64,000 nt of DNA from Lytechinus variegatus (GCF_018143015.1 NC_054753.1:24950462-25014461), one strand, 5' to 3'. Positions 48,035 through 59,300 are shown, numbered from the stretch's first letter. Numbers and translations: made by a program. Notes: generated by a model from the letters alone, not told the origin.

Positions 48035-48348
48035 ATGGCCCGTATTCTGAAGTCAGGTTTAACTAAGACCACGGTCTAAGTCTGTGCTTAAATTATGGGG
48101 GCCAAAAAATTCAAAAATATATATATTGTATCTTTCTTATGTTTAAAATTTTGTTTCCTTTCGCTTTCATAATAAAGAAAAATACTTCAGTTATCATTCC
48201 TAGACATTATGAACAATTTGGACGTCATGAATTGATAAATTTAATCATTGTGCACTGTTAGAGATTTGTGCCCCAATTGGCTCTCCATAGTTAAACAGCA
48301 ACTTTAAACTCGGGTTTAATTTAAACCCGAGTTCAGAAAAGGGGCCAT
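48035..48348. mobile_element. hAT-like MITE with perfect 8-bp target duplication
   Basis: Left end ATGGCCCGTATTCTGAA, right end TTCAGAAAAGGGGCCAT. TGTATCTA occurs immediately outside both ends (48027-48034 and 48349-48356), a perfect 8-bp direct repeat. Near the right end TTAAACCCGAG follows its own inverse (CTCGGGTTTAA), so that end also folds back. 314 bp, no coding capacity. Confidence 0.85.
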
Positions 48349-48356
48349 TGTATCTA

Positions 48357-49860
48357 CCTCTCTATATTGAACAAAACTGTATTCAAAATAGGTTCATAAG
48401 ATCTGCAACGCTGTTTAAAATCGATATCGTGCAGCAGTTTAAAGTAAGATGCAACGAGATGCAACGTGGATTTGAATATTGAAATTAAATAGATAAAACT
48501 ATGTATGGTTAATTTTTAACTATTCGTGTTTTTAAAACTGCAGTTGGCCCTTTTAAAACTTGTTGATTTCATTGACGAATAAGATTATGAGACGAAAGGT
48601 ATTAGCAGGAAGACTGTTTGATTCGAAAATCTTGTTTTAATCAAAACCCTATATACATTAATGATCATGGTCAGTATACAGTTTTAAAAAAAATCAACGC
48701 TGTCCTGATGTAACAATTTAACATAGACAAAAGAAATGATTAATGTTTTCTATGCCAATATTAAGCACATTTTTACCAATATGGCAATTGTATTGACAGA
48801 AATATTAATTGACATAATGAAATATGTAGAAAATATAACAATGTCGCTCAAATCGCTTTTCACCCTTTCGGAACACATCACACACATTTTTTAAATACTT
48901 ATTGTGCACACATCACACATAAGTAAGGCTAATGGCATAGCATTTCTTTGTAATAAAAATAGTTCTATATGGAAATGCATGATTGCTAAAAGTGTTATTG
49001 CGGGAATCGAACCCCGGACTTGCCAGTCAAACTCTTCTTCACTTATTATGCAGTACACTAATGTCAGTCTCGGTACCTCCAACAAAGTGGTATAGCGCCA
49101 TCTGTCGCTCAAAACATTACAGTTTGCAGTTTCTATGTACTTCGGTCGAGTTGAAGCCGCATTGAGATTGAACCTGATAAATGCATATAATTATTTGAAC
49201 CTGAACAGTGCATTTATGCCGAGAATTGAGAGAACAAAGGAGAATTGTCAATTATTTACTGATTATTCTGCTTGAAAAATTTGTACCCGTCTATCGTACA
49301 TCATTCTAGCCTACAACTGGCTTAAATATTATTGTGTCACTTCAAAGTCATGTCAGAAGGGGCCAGTTCGAAAGGCTGAGTTTTCACTCGTACTCGGGCA
49401 TTTTTTCACATTCTCTTTATTTTATTTCTTCCTTCATAATTTTTAGCCGCTTAAAAGGGAGCTCAAGACATATGACCACTTGCCCCGGCCCTCCAGAATC
49501 CATCAAATTTTGGATATGAATTGAGACAGTTATGATTTTCCAAACTTTTTTTAAAAAGAAAAAAAATTCTGCACATCCTGGCCGGTATGCGAATGAGGGA
49601 ACTGATCACATCACCTACTCACTATTTCTTCATATTTATTATATGAAATATGAAATATGTTAGTTTTCTCTCAACAAAGTCTTCATTTCTCCATGTCTTT
49701 GTGTAATTGCATTTTTATAACTTATAGATGAGAGATGTCAAGAAACAATCATTCTTAATCATTTATTATTTATCATTGGACAGTCTGGTCCTTGACTCCC
49801 CCCCCCAAAAAAAAAATGAATAAATAAATATAAATAATTTAAAAAATCGACCTTTCAAAA
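48357..49860. other. Intergenic DNA upstream of SSR3
   Basis: On the minus strand near 49000-49025 there is a B-box-like phrase (GTCCGGGGTTCGATTCCCGC) that suggests a tRNA or SINE relic. At 49590-49690 the words CACCTACTCACTATTTCTTC and TATATGAAATATG resemble the interior of the TTAA fold-back at 27909, so a fragment of that family is likely. A C run and A run lie at 49798-49816. No exon was recognised. Confidence 0.4.
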
Positions 49861-49957
49861 CAGTTTTCGGGTGCAAGTTTTCGCAGGAAACATATAGGAT
49901 GTACCCCATCTACGTCCATTGTTGGTCAATTCTCTCGACGGCTGCTGCAGAAGAAAA

Positions 49958-52900
49958 ATGGCAGGTGGAAAGAAATTGACGAAGGAAGAGGAGCTTTTGC
50001 TCCAAGATTTCAGCAGGAATGTATCAACTAAATCGTCTGCACTATTCTACGGAAATGCATTTATCGTCTCGGCCATTCCAACGTGTAAGGAATATGTTTT
50101 TACCTATGTAAATGTTATTTTATTTTTCAGGATCCGATCCGCGATCGTCAGTTGAGTTGTGTTGTGTGAATGATGAAACGCGATTTCACTCACTGCACTG
50201 TGTGTGCTATTGTGCTGTGCCACGTTGCAGTGCATTGCCATTGGCATTGTTGTGCGTGACTGGCTGTGCTGTGCAGCTGCAGCAGTGCAATGCAGCTGTG
50301 CAATGCAGCTAATGAAATGTTGCCTGTCTTGAGTGTAATGTAAAATAAATTGTGTATTGAGTTGAGTGATTGTATTTCCGAAGGTGCACATTTACGTGTC
50401 TTGAAACTTTGGAAACCAATCATTCTTCCATTATTCAAAACGAGAAAATATCAAAAAAGCTGATCAGCAATTTTCACAAAGTTTTAACTTTTTCAACAAA
50501 AAACATGTTCATTCGGTAAAACGGTCAATAGGCCTATGTATTGTCAAATTACCAAATAAAGCATTTTGCATGCGAAGCTTGAAGAGGGGCTAGCTAGCCA
50601 GGCGGCTTCTAGAGAGTAAAAATCATTTACTAACGTAAGGTTACTCTCAGTCTCAATGAAGCATTCATGTGTGTGTAGGCCGCCAAAACCTGAAAATTTC
50701 ACCCCCGAGATTTGTACTTCTAAAAGATCTAGCCCTAAATCATGTACATGGGATACAACTTCATTTCCGACATTTCTGCGCCATCTATTTTATTTTTAAA
50801 CAAGAATTCATAAAAAAAAGAGAGAAATATCATGACAAGACGGAAGAGACTTGCCCAATGTTTACGCCGCCATCTTGTCTCCTATTGTTCTTCACCAATG
50901 TTACAGACGCGTGCGTAGAAATCTCGGGGGAGAAAGTTTCAGGTTTTTTGGTGGTACACGCAGGTGAATAAAAAGGAATACCTGGCTTTGTTGAGAGTAA
51001 TGTAAGCATACGTCAGTAAATGATTTTTACTCTCGAGAAGCCTCCTGGCTAAGAGGGGCCTAGTCTGTGTGTAGGGGTGTATGATCCAAAGAGAGTTATA
51101 AAAACAATGATCCTGGCAAAGTTTAGCATCTTTAATTTTTGTAGGTATGTGTGTATTGATGGTTTGAATTTCATGAATGATGTAATGTAAATGAGAAAAA
51201 TATTGCGTTTATTATGATTGAATTTGTGAAAAGTGTTTAGAAATATGTCAATCCACTACCATACATGTACCGGTATGTGTGTCAGCCTATTTCCTTGTAA
51301 ATCTCAATTAAAACCAAAATGTGATCAGGTTCTGCAAATCTCTTTGAGCTTAAATTAAATTAAAAGTACATTTCTGTTATGGTCACTCCCATCAGTGGCA
51401 AACTCATTATTATAATAAAATGATAAACAATGCACATTTATTAATGTGTTTATACTCTTAACCTAAGCATGGCATTTTAAATGACAATTTTCTCTTGATC
51501 CAACAGGGTTGTTTTGGCGTATTCATCAGGTGGATCTGTTCCAGTCCCAGTCCATTGTGATGTTTGTTATTATGACACTCATTAGTAGCTGGTTGGTTGC
51601 CTTCGCATACAAGAATGTCAAGTTTGTCCTGAAGCACAAGTAAGTGAAATAGCTTATTGGTAATAATTCACATTACTGGCAGCCAGTTGCTGAAATATAC
51701 ATGTTTCCATAAATAAAGATTAAGAACATACAATGAAATAAATAGACATGCAGTACAAACATGAAAATTGTACAAAACACAAAGATAAGCAATGCAATAG
51801 ATCAAGTTGAATAAAGGAGTTTGGGATGTAGATTAAGTTTACATTGCATTAAATTACTGGTAAATAATGCATTAATAAAAACAACAATTGCATCTGAAGA
51901 AATTAGTTGGCAAAAGAAAAGGAAATAATTGGCAATCAGCAGGTCAAATTCAAGTGAATGATATATTCAAGGCATCACAAAATGACCATTTAGTTAATAT
52001 ATACAAAATTATAAATATGTTTGGGTTATGAAGAGAATAAAGGAAATCAGCCTAAAAAAAATTATAGGGGGGGGGCAGTTCCATTGACGAGAGGATACCA
52101 TGCACGACCATGTGGTCTCGAAAAGCACCCTAAACAAATATTTTCCATATTCTGAAAATGCATCCCTTAACAAGTATTGGCGTGTGAAACCCTACCATTA
52201 ACATATTGGAAGCAAAACGATACCCAAGTATTCTCTGAATTGAATCCCTAAACAAGTAAAGCAATATTTCAATTATGTCGGACTTTGCTCGTTGGTTTTA
52301 CCTTTACCTACATCAATGTCTAACACTTGGTTTAGTAGTATGGCCTCGCCTCCCACACCTCGCACAAATTGGACTCTAAACACGTAGTGTTGACTGTTGG
52401 GTCAAAAAGTACATCCATTTTAAAACATTTTAGTCTTTTTATACCCTCCCAAATTTGACCCTAAACACATAGTTTTCCAAGTGAAATAGATAGGGGAAGG
52501 CGTGGTAAGTTGAGCATAGGGGCTAGTTGAGCCACCAGCCCCAGTCCAATAATGAATGAGTCAGACATTGTGGTGGTGGCATGTATTGATGACCCATAGC
52601 ATAACCCCTAACCCCACCACATTGTTTTCAACTTTGAAACAAAAAGTAGTTTTTTAGAGGGAAAAATATGAATTTCAGCCAAAAAAGTAAAAAAGAGTTT
52701 GAAATAGATAAGTGCTTTAGAAACACACACGTCTTTAAATAAAGTAAAGACATGATAATATTATTAGTCCAGGTATGGATCTTCATTCTTGTCATAGTCT
52801 TTTATATGATGGATGCATAATAAATGTGTGGATACAAAATTATCGCACTAAGTTCGGACTGGGGTAAGTTGAGCCAAACAGCATGGGGCAAGTTGAGCCT

Positions 52901-55900
52901 GTGGTAATTCATATGGTAATGTATCTTAAAAAACAAACAAACCATAAAAATCGATTGAAATGCTGGCTGAAAGGAGCAAATTTACATGACTGCTCTTTTC
53001 CTTTTAAAGGATGTTAGTATTAATAGAGAATTAGCAAGTGAAAAGACTTTAAACAAAAAATTGACATGCTGGTTCTCCCCTCATGCATTTTGTTCATAGT
53101 TTTTGTGGCTCAACATACCCCAGAAGGTGGCTCAAACTTACCCCATATATGGGGCAAGTTGAGCCATTTGACATCGTTTTTTTCAAAGGTCACAATGACT
53201 TTCAGTGTGGGGATAGAAAGTTATATATAGGTGGAAAATATTTCAGAAGAATTAAATTTCAAGGCAAGGTACTTATTCTGACATGATTATTAATCATATC
53301 AATTCTAACATGCAAAAAGCAAAAACTGTCACAACTTACCCCGCCTTTCCCTACGCTTTTTTATTATTTTAGTGTTTTTGACACCCTCATTTCTTTACGT
53401 ACGTACGGTGCCCTATCTTGAAAATGACATTCTTTTTACGTTTTTTGGTCGTGCATGGTATCAACTTGTCAATGCAAGTGCCCCCCCCCAACTACCCGGT
53501 TAGCAAATACAAGATTTCTACATCAATTTTGTCATCAGCTAATGAGATTGTTATATTGTTAATTTGTTATTGTAACAAGTTTTATGAAACGGACCCCTGA
53601 TCCTGATGAAAGGGACAATAAAGTATTTCATCTGTTGAGACTGCAGGACATTGTGCATAAGTCTACCTTCCATAAACTCAAATAATCCCCTAACCCAAAG
53701 CATTATTCCAGAATATGCAGACATGTCCTATTTACAACTTCTATGTAAAATTTTGTCAGAGTTCAAGAGATTTTTGTTGTCTCATCAGATTTGACATACA
53801 AAAGTACCTGTAATATGTCTCTTTTATAGTTGAACAATGATGAACACCTACATGTAGGAAGCATTTCATCAACGTTTTTGTCCGACATTCTTCCTTGATT
53901 TTGATTGGCTGAGAGGCATCATTATTGTAGCTGACAGATAAAAGTTTAAAACACTTTTATAGGGTGTTGCAAGAAACTTGAAATTGAATGCAAGTCAACT
54001 TTTGGTCCCAAAATTAAATGAAAGTCATTCATTAAATTCATTAAACTTTGAAACTGATTGATGGTTTGCTTGTTGAAACAACAAATTCAAATTGAGTTTG
54101 CTTTAAAGATGAATACCAGTTGTGGTAACGATCTCAAAATGTGTTCAAACAGAATCCAATGAAATTACCATGCAAGTGGTTGTACATGTATGTATGAATA
54201 AAAATATATGTGCCAAGTGTCCCTGGAAGAAAATGTGTAATTACTGAGAAATGAGCAAAATAAGCATGGAATTCCATAAAATGTCTGGTATTTTCCAAGC
54301 AACATTGATACGCTGTCCCACATATGCTTGTCTGTGTTAGTGATCATCAGAATTATCGGTTTTGAGCTAAGATTTCATGATATCACAAAGGTAAGTTTAC
54401 ATTAATGTACCAGGTCTAGATATATGATAATATGGTGACACTTAACCTTGATTTAAAAGACTTTCTCAAGTTTCTCATGAGATAATTGTTTGCAACTACT
54501 ATCTTTTACCTTTAACACTTAAAGTTGAGCCTTCATTTGTATATCTGCATTTGAAATTTGCACTTGATTGCAAAAAAATTGTTCCAACACCCCCACGTTG
54601 AATAAAGTGGCAGCCAAGTATTTTCTTGAAATGCTCCCCCAAATATGCATTATGAATGTTTTCATTGTTTGTTTCATCTGACAGGGTTGCTCCCAAAAGA
54701 GAGGATGCAGTTACCAAGGAAGTGATGAAGAAACTCAGTGATGCAGACAGTAAGAAGATGTCACGAAAGGAAAAAGATGAGAGGTATAAAAAAATATCTG
54801 TTGTGATAAAAAAAAACAACTAAAATATTACTTATTTTAACATGAGTGGATTACATAATGATGATTGAAACAACTGGGAAATTATTTTGATTGATTGAAA
54901 ATCACATTTATTTCCTTCAAACAGATACAAAATAATATTTGACATAGTAACAAATACAGTATATATTTCGACACAAATTTGAAGGAGGCGAAAACCCGAA
55001 AAGCAGAGCTTGAGTTGGGGTCGCCATATACAAATAAATAACAAGTTACGTACTGTAATGACATCATATGTAATTGCATATAAAAAAGAAAGTTAAGAGT
55101 ATAAAAGAAACATGCAGTAGATGGAGAAGAGGGAGAAGAAATGTAGGCATTAGAAGATAAGTTCATTTGAACAGAAGAGTAACTGGTCGCAATAACGTAA
55201 CATTGGTACATGTATATAGAGCTTTACTGACATTTTTCTAGCATAGCAACAGGTAAGGCATGTGCATTATATGTAGAGCTAGAGTATTTGGAGGTCAGGA
55301 AAATGATGGTCATACTGTCACAAGTCCGAACTGCAAGAACTTGTTCTTGTGTTTCATTTGAGATAACCAAGCTTTTGGGGATTGGTTATTTGGGGGATTG
55401 GGTCACAAGAAATGAACAGGACTCCGTAACACAAAGGTTTGCAATCAATCGCTAAATACCAATGACCAATCAAGATCATCGTTGCATGCGCATTCCATCT
55501 AAAATACTGACCGAGAGCCAATCTGTGTGGTTCTTTCATATTTGCAATTCATCGCAAACCTTTGTGTTATGGAGCTCTGGTATTGTATCATTGATTCTTT
55601 TTATTCGTGTCTATCAAACAGGATCCTGTGGAAGAAGAATGAAGTAGCTGATTACGAAGCCACAACCTTCTCAATATTCTACAACAACGCCCTCTTCCTT
55701 CTACTTGTTCTCTTCATGTCTTTCTTCGCTCTCAAGTCACAAGATCCAAATATGTATCCTTTCTGGAAAAAAATTACATTTGATGATCGCAGTGTACTGT
55801 GGATGCGGTGTTGAAAAATGAGGATGGTAATGAATTTGGTGGTGATGGTGATGAGGAGGAGGAAGTTGGTAGTGGTGGTGGTGGTGATGATAATGATGAT

Positions 55901-56337
55901 GATGATGACGACGACGATGATAATCATGATGTTGATGATAATGAAACATAGTTGTGATGGTGATTATGATAGTCATGAATGTGGTTTGATGAAGAGGATG
56001 ATGATGAAAATGGTGATGATGGTGTTGACTGTTGATTATCAGGAGATGATGTTGGTAGTGGGGAATGCGATGATGAAGTGGGTGATGATAGTGGTTATGA
56101 TGATGATAACGATGCTAAATGAGGAGGAGAATGAAAATGATGGTGATGATGATGAAGGTGAATATAGAGATAATAATGCTGATGATGATGATAACTTATA
56201 TTAATGCCGCTATTTGTAATATCTATGCTTTGAAACAAAAGAATTTTACCTTAACTAATTTTCTCTCCAGCAACTATATTTTGTCAGTAGCGCTCTCTGC
56301 AGGACTCCTGGCCCTCCTATCAACGGGACAGAAATAG
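49958..56337 (+). CDS. SSR3: Translocon-associated protein subunit gamma (SSR3), five coding exons
   Basis: Subunit of the TRAP complex that sits beside the Sec61 translocon in the ER membrane and assists co-translational translocation. Exons: 49958-50084, 51507-51639, 54685-54783, 55622-55753 and 56271-56337. All introns are GT..AG (lengths 1422, 3045, 838 and 517 bp) and the reading phase is kept throughout, giving 558 nt, 185 residues plus TAG. The vertebrate protein is also 185 residues. Diagnostic stretches are [18 protein letters not shown] (14-30), [16 protein letters not shown] (73-88), [20 protein letters not shown] (111-130) and ALLSTGQK at the end. Four hydrophobic segments are visible at about 27-47, 54-77, 136-157 and 165-182, separated by a charged loop at 78-135, as known for TRAP-gamma. 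The start is the ATG at 49958 (AAGAAAAATGG context), which lines up with the family N-terminus. No frameshift or lost residue is seen. A possible poly(A) signal is ATTAAA at 57455. Confidence 0.97.
50583..51059. mobile_element. Inverted-repeat element with 8-bp target duplication, in SSR3 intron 1
   Basis: The ends are inverted: left TAGCCAGGCGGCTTCT then AGAGAGTAAAAATCATTTAC; right GTAAATGATTTTTACTCTCG then AGAAGCCTCCTGGCTA. AGAGGGGC lies directly outside on each side (50583-50590 and 51052-51059), a perfect 8-bp direct repeat typical of hAT-type insertion. The left end has an additional TAGC. The 461-bp body has no transposase; the 100-codon frame inside has no domain. It has inserted into a GT..AG intron without touching the exons. 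Confidence 0.88.
52067..53489. mobile_element. Outer inverted-repeat element in SSR3 intron 2, interrupted by a second element
   Basis: The left end is nine G then CAGTTCCATTGACGAGAGG and ATACCATGCACGACC (to 52111). The right end is GGTCGTGCATGGTAT (from 53447), CAACTTGTCAATGCAAGTG and nine C (to 53489), the imperfect inverse. Removing the inner insertion (52493-53351 plus one TA) leaves an element of about 560 bp. The left half contains repeats of ACCCTAAACA-like words. There is no coding capacity. A target duplication was not identified. Confidence 0.8.
52493..53351. mobile_element. Inner element nested in the outer element, TA-flanked, 859 bp
   Basis: Left terminus GGGGAAGGCGTGGTAAGTTG, right terminus CAACTTACCCCGCCTTTCCC, about 20 bp inverted with few mismatches. 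TA flanks each side (52491-52492 and 53352-53353). The word GGGGYAAGTTGAGCC or its complement recurs at least five times in the interior, mostly near 52860-52900 and 53105-53165, which suggests repeated sub-terminal binding sites. There is no transposase frame. TA duplication points to a Tc1/mariner-related source. Confidence 0.85.
54882..55050 (-). mobile_element. Possible 3' end of a LINE, in SSR3 intron 3 or its border
   Basis: Read on the minus strand: CTCTGCTTTTCGGGTTTTCGCC, then TTTGTATCTGTTTGAAGG and AAATAAATGTGATTTTC (each quoted in short pieces), followed by an imperfect CAAT repeat. This resembles the 3' untranslated ends of CR1/Jockey-like LINEs. No reverse-transcriptase sequence is attached, so it would be a 5'-truncated copy. 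The resemblance is from memory and not verified. Confidence 0.35.
55417..55580. mobile_element. Inverted-repeat MITE just upstream of SSR3 exon 4
   Basis: Left CAGGACTCCGTAACACAAAG then GTTTGC; right GCAAACCTTTGTGTTATGGA then GCTCTGG. The interior includes GCAATCAATCGCTAA. 164 bp, ending 41 bp before the exon 4 acceptor. It belongs with the GCGATTGAT group (19957, 56586). Confidence 0.78.
55806..56205. repeat. (GAT)n-rich degenerate trinucleotide repeat filling most of SSR3 intron 4
   Basis: About 400 bp of GAT/ATG/GGT-type triplets with few interruptions, for example GATGATGATGATGACGACGACGAT. Because the triplets are in register, long open frames exist on both strands; they encode only Met/Val/Asp or His/Ile/Thr-rich low-complexity peptides and are not genes. 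The repeat starts about 50 bp after the exon 4 donor and ends about 65 bp before the exon 5 acceptor. Confidence 0.92.
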
Positions 56338-56585
56338 TCACCTTCTCTTCTCATTTCTTAGCTGTTTGTAGTCAGATGAAATTTAGTGTAGAATATATAA
56401 ACATGAATGATATTTGCAATTGTTTCAATACTCTTTTCTCTTGTCAATCTTTTGTTTTTTTCTTCAAAACTCTTTATTTGTTGCTTTATCCCTAAAAAGT
56501 TGTTGGGTAAATGATTCGTAAATATTTTCAACGCTTTCCTGATGGTTGTGATAATGATCTGTGACGATAGGGGAATTATGGATCA

Positions 56586-56724
56586 CCTGGGCATCAGGAC
56601 ATAAAGCTTAGGCGATTGATAGTAGGGATGATTTCTACGATTAATTGCATTGATTATTGTGCATGATCAATCTTGAAAATCACCTCTACAATTGATTGCT
56701 AAGTTTTATGTTATGAGGCCCTGG
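56586..56724. mobile_element. Inverted-repeat MITE downstream of the SSR3 stop codon
   Basis: Left CCTGGGCATCAGGACATAAA then GCTTAGGCGATTGAT; right ACAATTGATTGCTAAGTTT then TATGAGGCCCTGG. 139 bp. If the poly(A) site is near 57460-57480, this element lies inside the SSR3 3' untranslated region. Same group as 19957 and 55417. Confidence 0.72.
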
Positions 56725-57061
56725 AACTGCTTGATACAGTGGGTATTAAACTGCATGGTTCTATTGGACACCGAATTATGCAAGAAGATATTTCAAAACA
56801 ACGTTCAATGTCAAACTGCCAGGGATTCTCAGATTTAACAATGTGAAGGGAAGGTTCAGTTTTGGAGTAAGGTGAAAAATTATTGGAGCTTTTGCATTCT
56901 GTTTTTGTCAATCTAGGAAGAAATGTGATCAAATAGTTCCACTGCAACAATGTGCAAGTTGTTATGGTAATAATGATGATGATTATGTCATATTTACCAA
57001 GGGTAGCCACTTCAGTTCAGAAAACTTTTCTTCAAGTGGGCCCTGATTAGTATGAAAATGT

Positions 57062-57272
57062 TATTATTACTTCAGCTGGGCTGCCTAGGCGCTTCGGCTT
57101 TTGAGGATTTTCTTCCTACCGGGTACCCATTTACTCCACCTGGGTGGAGAGTGGCAAATGGAGATATTGCTAAAGGACGTGTGTGTTGCAGTGGGATTTG
57201 AAGTCGGGACCTTGCGGTTCATAGTCTGGAGACTTATCCACTCATTCACAATGCCTTTAATTGTTGCTCTTC
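57062..57272 (-). mobile_element. tRNA-derived SINE (family B), diverged copy
   Basis: On the minus strand the order is a degenerate head (AATGAGTGGATAAGTCTCC, then CGACTTCAAATCCCACTG as the B-box region), then CACTCTCCACCCAGGTGGAG and AAATGGGTACCCGGTAGG. These central words match the copies at 41607 and 62280. It is more mutated than those copies. Confidence 0.75.
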
Positions 57273-57911
57273 AAAAACCTGAGTAAATGTATTTCACCTG
57301 ACAGAAATGATGCATTCCATGAATCGGAATAAGTTAAAATGGTTTTTTTTTTCAGGTCACATTTATTGTATGTTTCTTAAAAGTATTAGATTAATGAAGC
57401 ATTTTTTTTCTCCATTTGTCTGTGTTGCATCATGAAAGAGAAACCATTGATAATATTAAATACACTTATTTTATAAATCATTTGTTTTTTGTTGCCTTAA
57501 AGTAAACTTTGTGTGTGAGTTACTTCCGAGTTAAGAGAGAGTTGTCTACCTTTATCAAAAAATATGATAAAAATTTGAATTTACGTGTTACATTTGATTC
57601 ACACCCTATAATCCTACATTCGCATATACCTCCTTCCTAAGATTAAATAGAATTTGACCACACCAAAAAAGAATGCAGGAGACGAAACCACAGAAATATG
57701 TGTTAAAGTGTGTGTGTGGGGGGGTGCAAGTAACTGGGGGAGGGGTGCGTGCGTAGAGGATTGGTGGTGGTGTGTTTGTCATTACCTACTTTGGGAAAAT
57801 TTTCTAACATTTTTCCCCATCAATCGAGGTCCTGCAACTGAGGATTTATTAATTTGTCTTAATATCCAGTTGGGCTAATAATGGAGAATTTAATCTAATG
57901 TCCACCTGTGG
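57273..57911. other. Intergenic DNA or SSR3 3' untranslated region
   Basis: ATTAAA at 57455-57460 is followed by a T-rich then GTGTGTG-containing stretch (57481-57520), which could be a poly(A) site. A G/GT-rich patch lies at 57706-57775. No exon was recognised. Confidence 0.3.
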
Positions 57912-58080
57912 CTGGTGGGTATTTCATAAAGCTGTTTGTAGCTACGAACGATCAGTGATCCTTATGTGCTTAATCAACATGATTAAAAATTTGATGGGTA
58001 TCATTATTTTATCACAAGAAAAGATCACCAGTCGTTCTTAAAGTCATAACCAAAGAACGGCTTAATGAAACGCCCATCTG
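57912..58080. mobile_element. Inverted-repeat MITE with GGTGGGTATTTCATAAAGC ends
   Basis: Left CTGGTGGGTATTTCATAAAG then CTGTTTG; right GAACGGCTTAATGAAACGCC then CATCTG, the imperfect inverse (about 22 of 27 positions). 169 bp, non-coding. No clear target duplication. Confidence 0.72.
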
Positions 58081-58224
58081 GTCAACACCACTTTATGACA
58101 TTAGTTTCATTTAAAGTGCAAAATACTAATTGGAGAGGTGGATATTGGACCATCAAGGCATTAGACTTAATGATGGATGGCCCAACTGGAATTTTGGACC
58201 AAGTGGGTTTAGTTAAAATGGGTG

Positions 58225-58702
58225 TTAAAGGGGAAGTTCACCCTGAAGAAAACTTTGTTGCAAAAATATTGGTGAAGGTTTGAGGAAAATCCGTTAAAGA
58301 GTAAGAAAGTTATTCAAAGTTTTGGATTTGTGACGTCATAAACGAGCAGCTGCCCCATGTGTTATGTAATATCAAATGCATGAATTTCAAATTTTGCATG
58401 GTTCCTGATGACTTAATTTTGTTTTCTATTCATGATCGGGTGTGAAATGATTTGTCTATTGATATACAAAAGGTACAGTAAAAACCATTTTCAATTTTTC
58501 TGAGAAAATGACATTTCATTGATTTTTTACCATTCGCTATGTAGGAATGCTGCTCGCATATGACGTCACAAATCAAATAATTGAAATTCTAATAACTTTT
58601 TAATTATTTGATGAATTTTCCTCAAACCTTCGGCAATATTTTTTGTTATTTTTTCTGCTATTTTTACAATAAAGTTTTTGTCAGGGTGAACTTCCCCTTT
58701 AA
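58225..58702. mobile_element. Fold-back element flanked by TTAA, perfect 18-bp termini
   Basis: TTAA (58225-58228) then AGGGGAAGTTCACCCTGA; TCAGGGTGAACTTCCCCT then TTAA (58699-58702), exact inverses. Inner words are also inverted, for example TTTGAGGAAAATCC against GAATTTTCCTCAAA, and GTGACGTCAT against ATGACGTCAC. 478 bp, no coding capacity. Same insertion signature as 17885 and 27909. Confidence 0.9.
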
Positions 58703-58769
58703 ATGAAATAAAAACCCACGGAGAGAGGAGAGTCAATCTTGAGAGAAAAGAGTAAAATGAGATTGAGAG

Positions 58770-58862
58770 GATTATAATAGTAACGGGCCTTTATATGGCG
58801 CCATCTAATTATTCTATTCCGAGGCGCACACACTGATCTGAATATTCAGATCAGTGGGTTAT
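58770..58862. repeat. Repeat fragment ending in a perfect 26-bp palindrome
   Basis: CACTGATCTGAAT at 58831-58843 is followed immediately by its exact complement to 58856. The preceding phrase (ACGGGCCTTTATATGGCGCC, then CCGAGGCGCACACA) looks like part of a dispersed repeat. Confidence 0.6.
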
Positions 58863-59002
58863 GAAAAAGTAAGGTCATCCCGTCCAAAATACATATTTTA
58901 TTTCGATTTTGAATGTTTCGGAATAACGAAGCGTCGGAATTACGAATGTATGCGGAAGAGGTTGGGGGCAAACTTTATCACCCCTCCCATAACTGTGACA
59001 AC

Positions 59003-59300
59003 TTGAAAAAAAAAATAATATGCAATACAAATGTTCAAAAAAAATATTTCAAATTATGTTGAAAACATTAAAAAGCACATTAAAACAATTAAACTTCGCA
59101 TTTAGTAGTATTTTAATGCAGTTTATTTTTAGGATGGGGAGACATCAGTGAAACTTTTTGCAAGCTAACTGATGGAAATTTGACAGTATTGCATATAACT
59201 TGAAAAATATAAAATATGCAATACAAATTATATCAAAGATATTAAAAAGCACAAGAAAACAGCGAAACTTTGCATTAAAATATAAAAGTACTTTAACGCG
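59003..59300. repeat. Diverged direct repeat, two units about 190 bp apart
   Basis: Unit one (about 59003-59120) and unit two (about 59197-59300) share in order AACTTGAAAAA, ATATGCAATACAAAT, ATTAAAAAGCAC, AACTTYGCATT and a final TTTAA(T/C)GC phrase. Both are AT-rich. Confidence 0.7.

Noticed and set aside
49919..49957. Upstream extension of SSR3 from a TTG codon
   Set aside because: The family N-terminus begins at the ATG at 49958, which has good context; the extension has no counterpart in known SSR3.
55818..56204. Open frame of 128 codons rich in Met, Val and Asp
   Set aside because: Encoded by the (GAT)n repeat inside SSR3 intron 4; the opposite strand is open as well.
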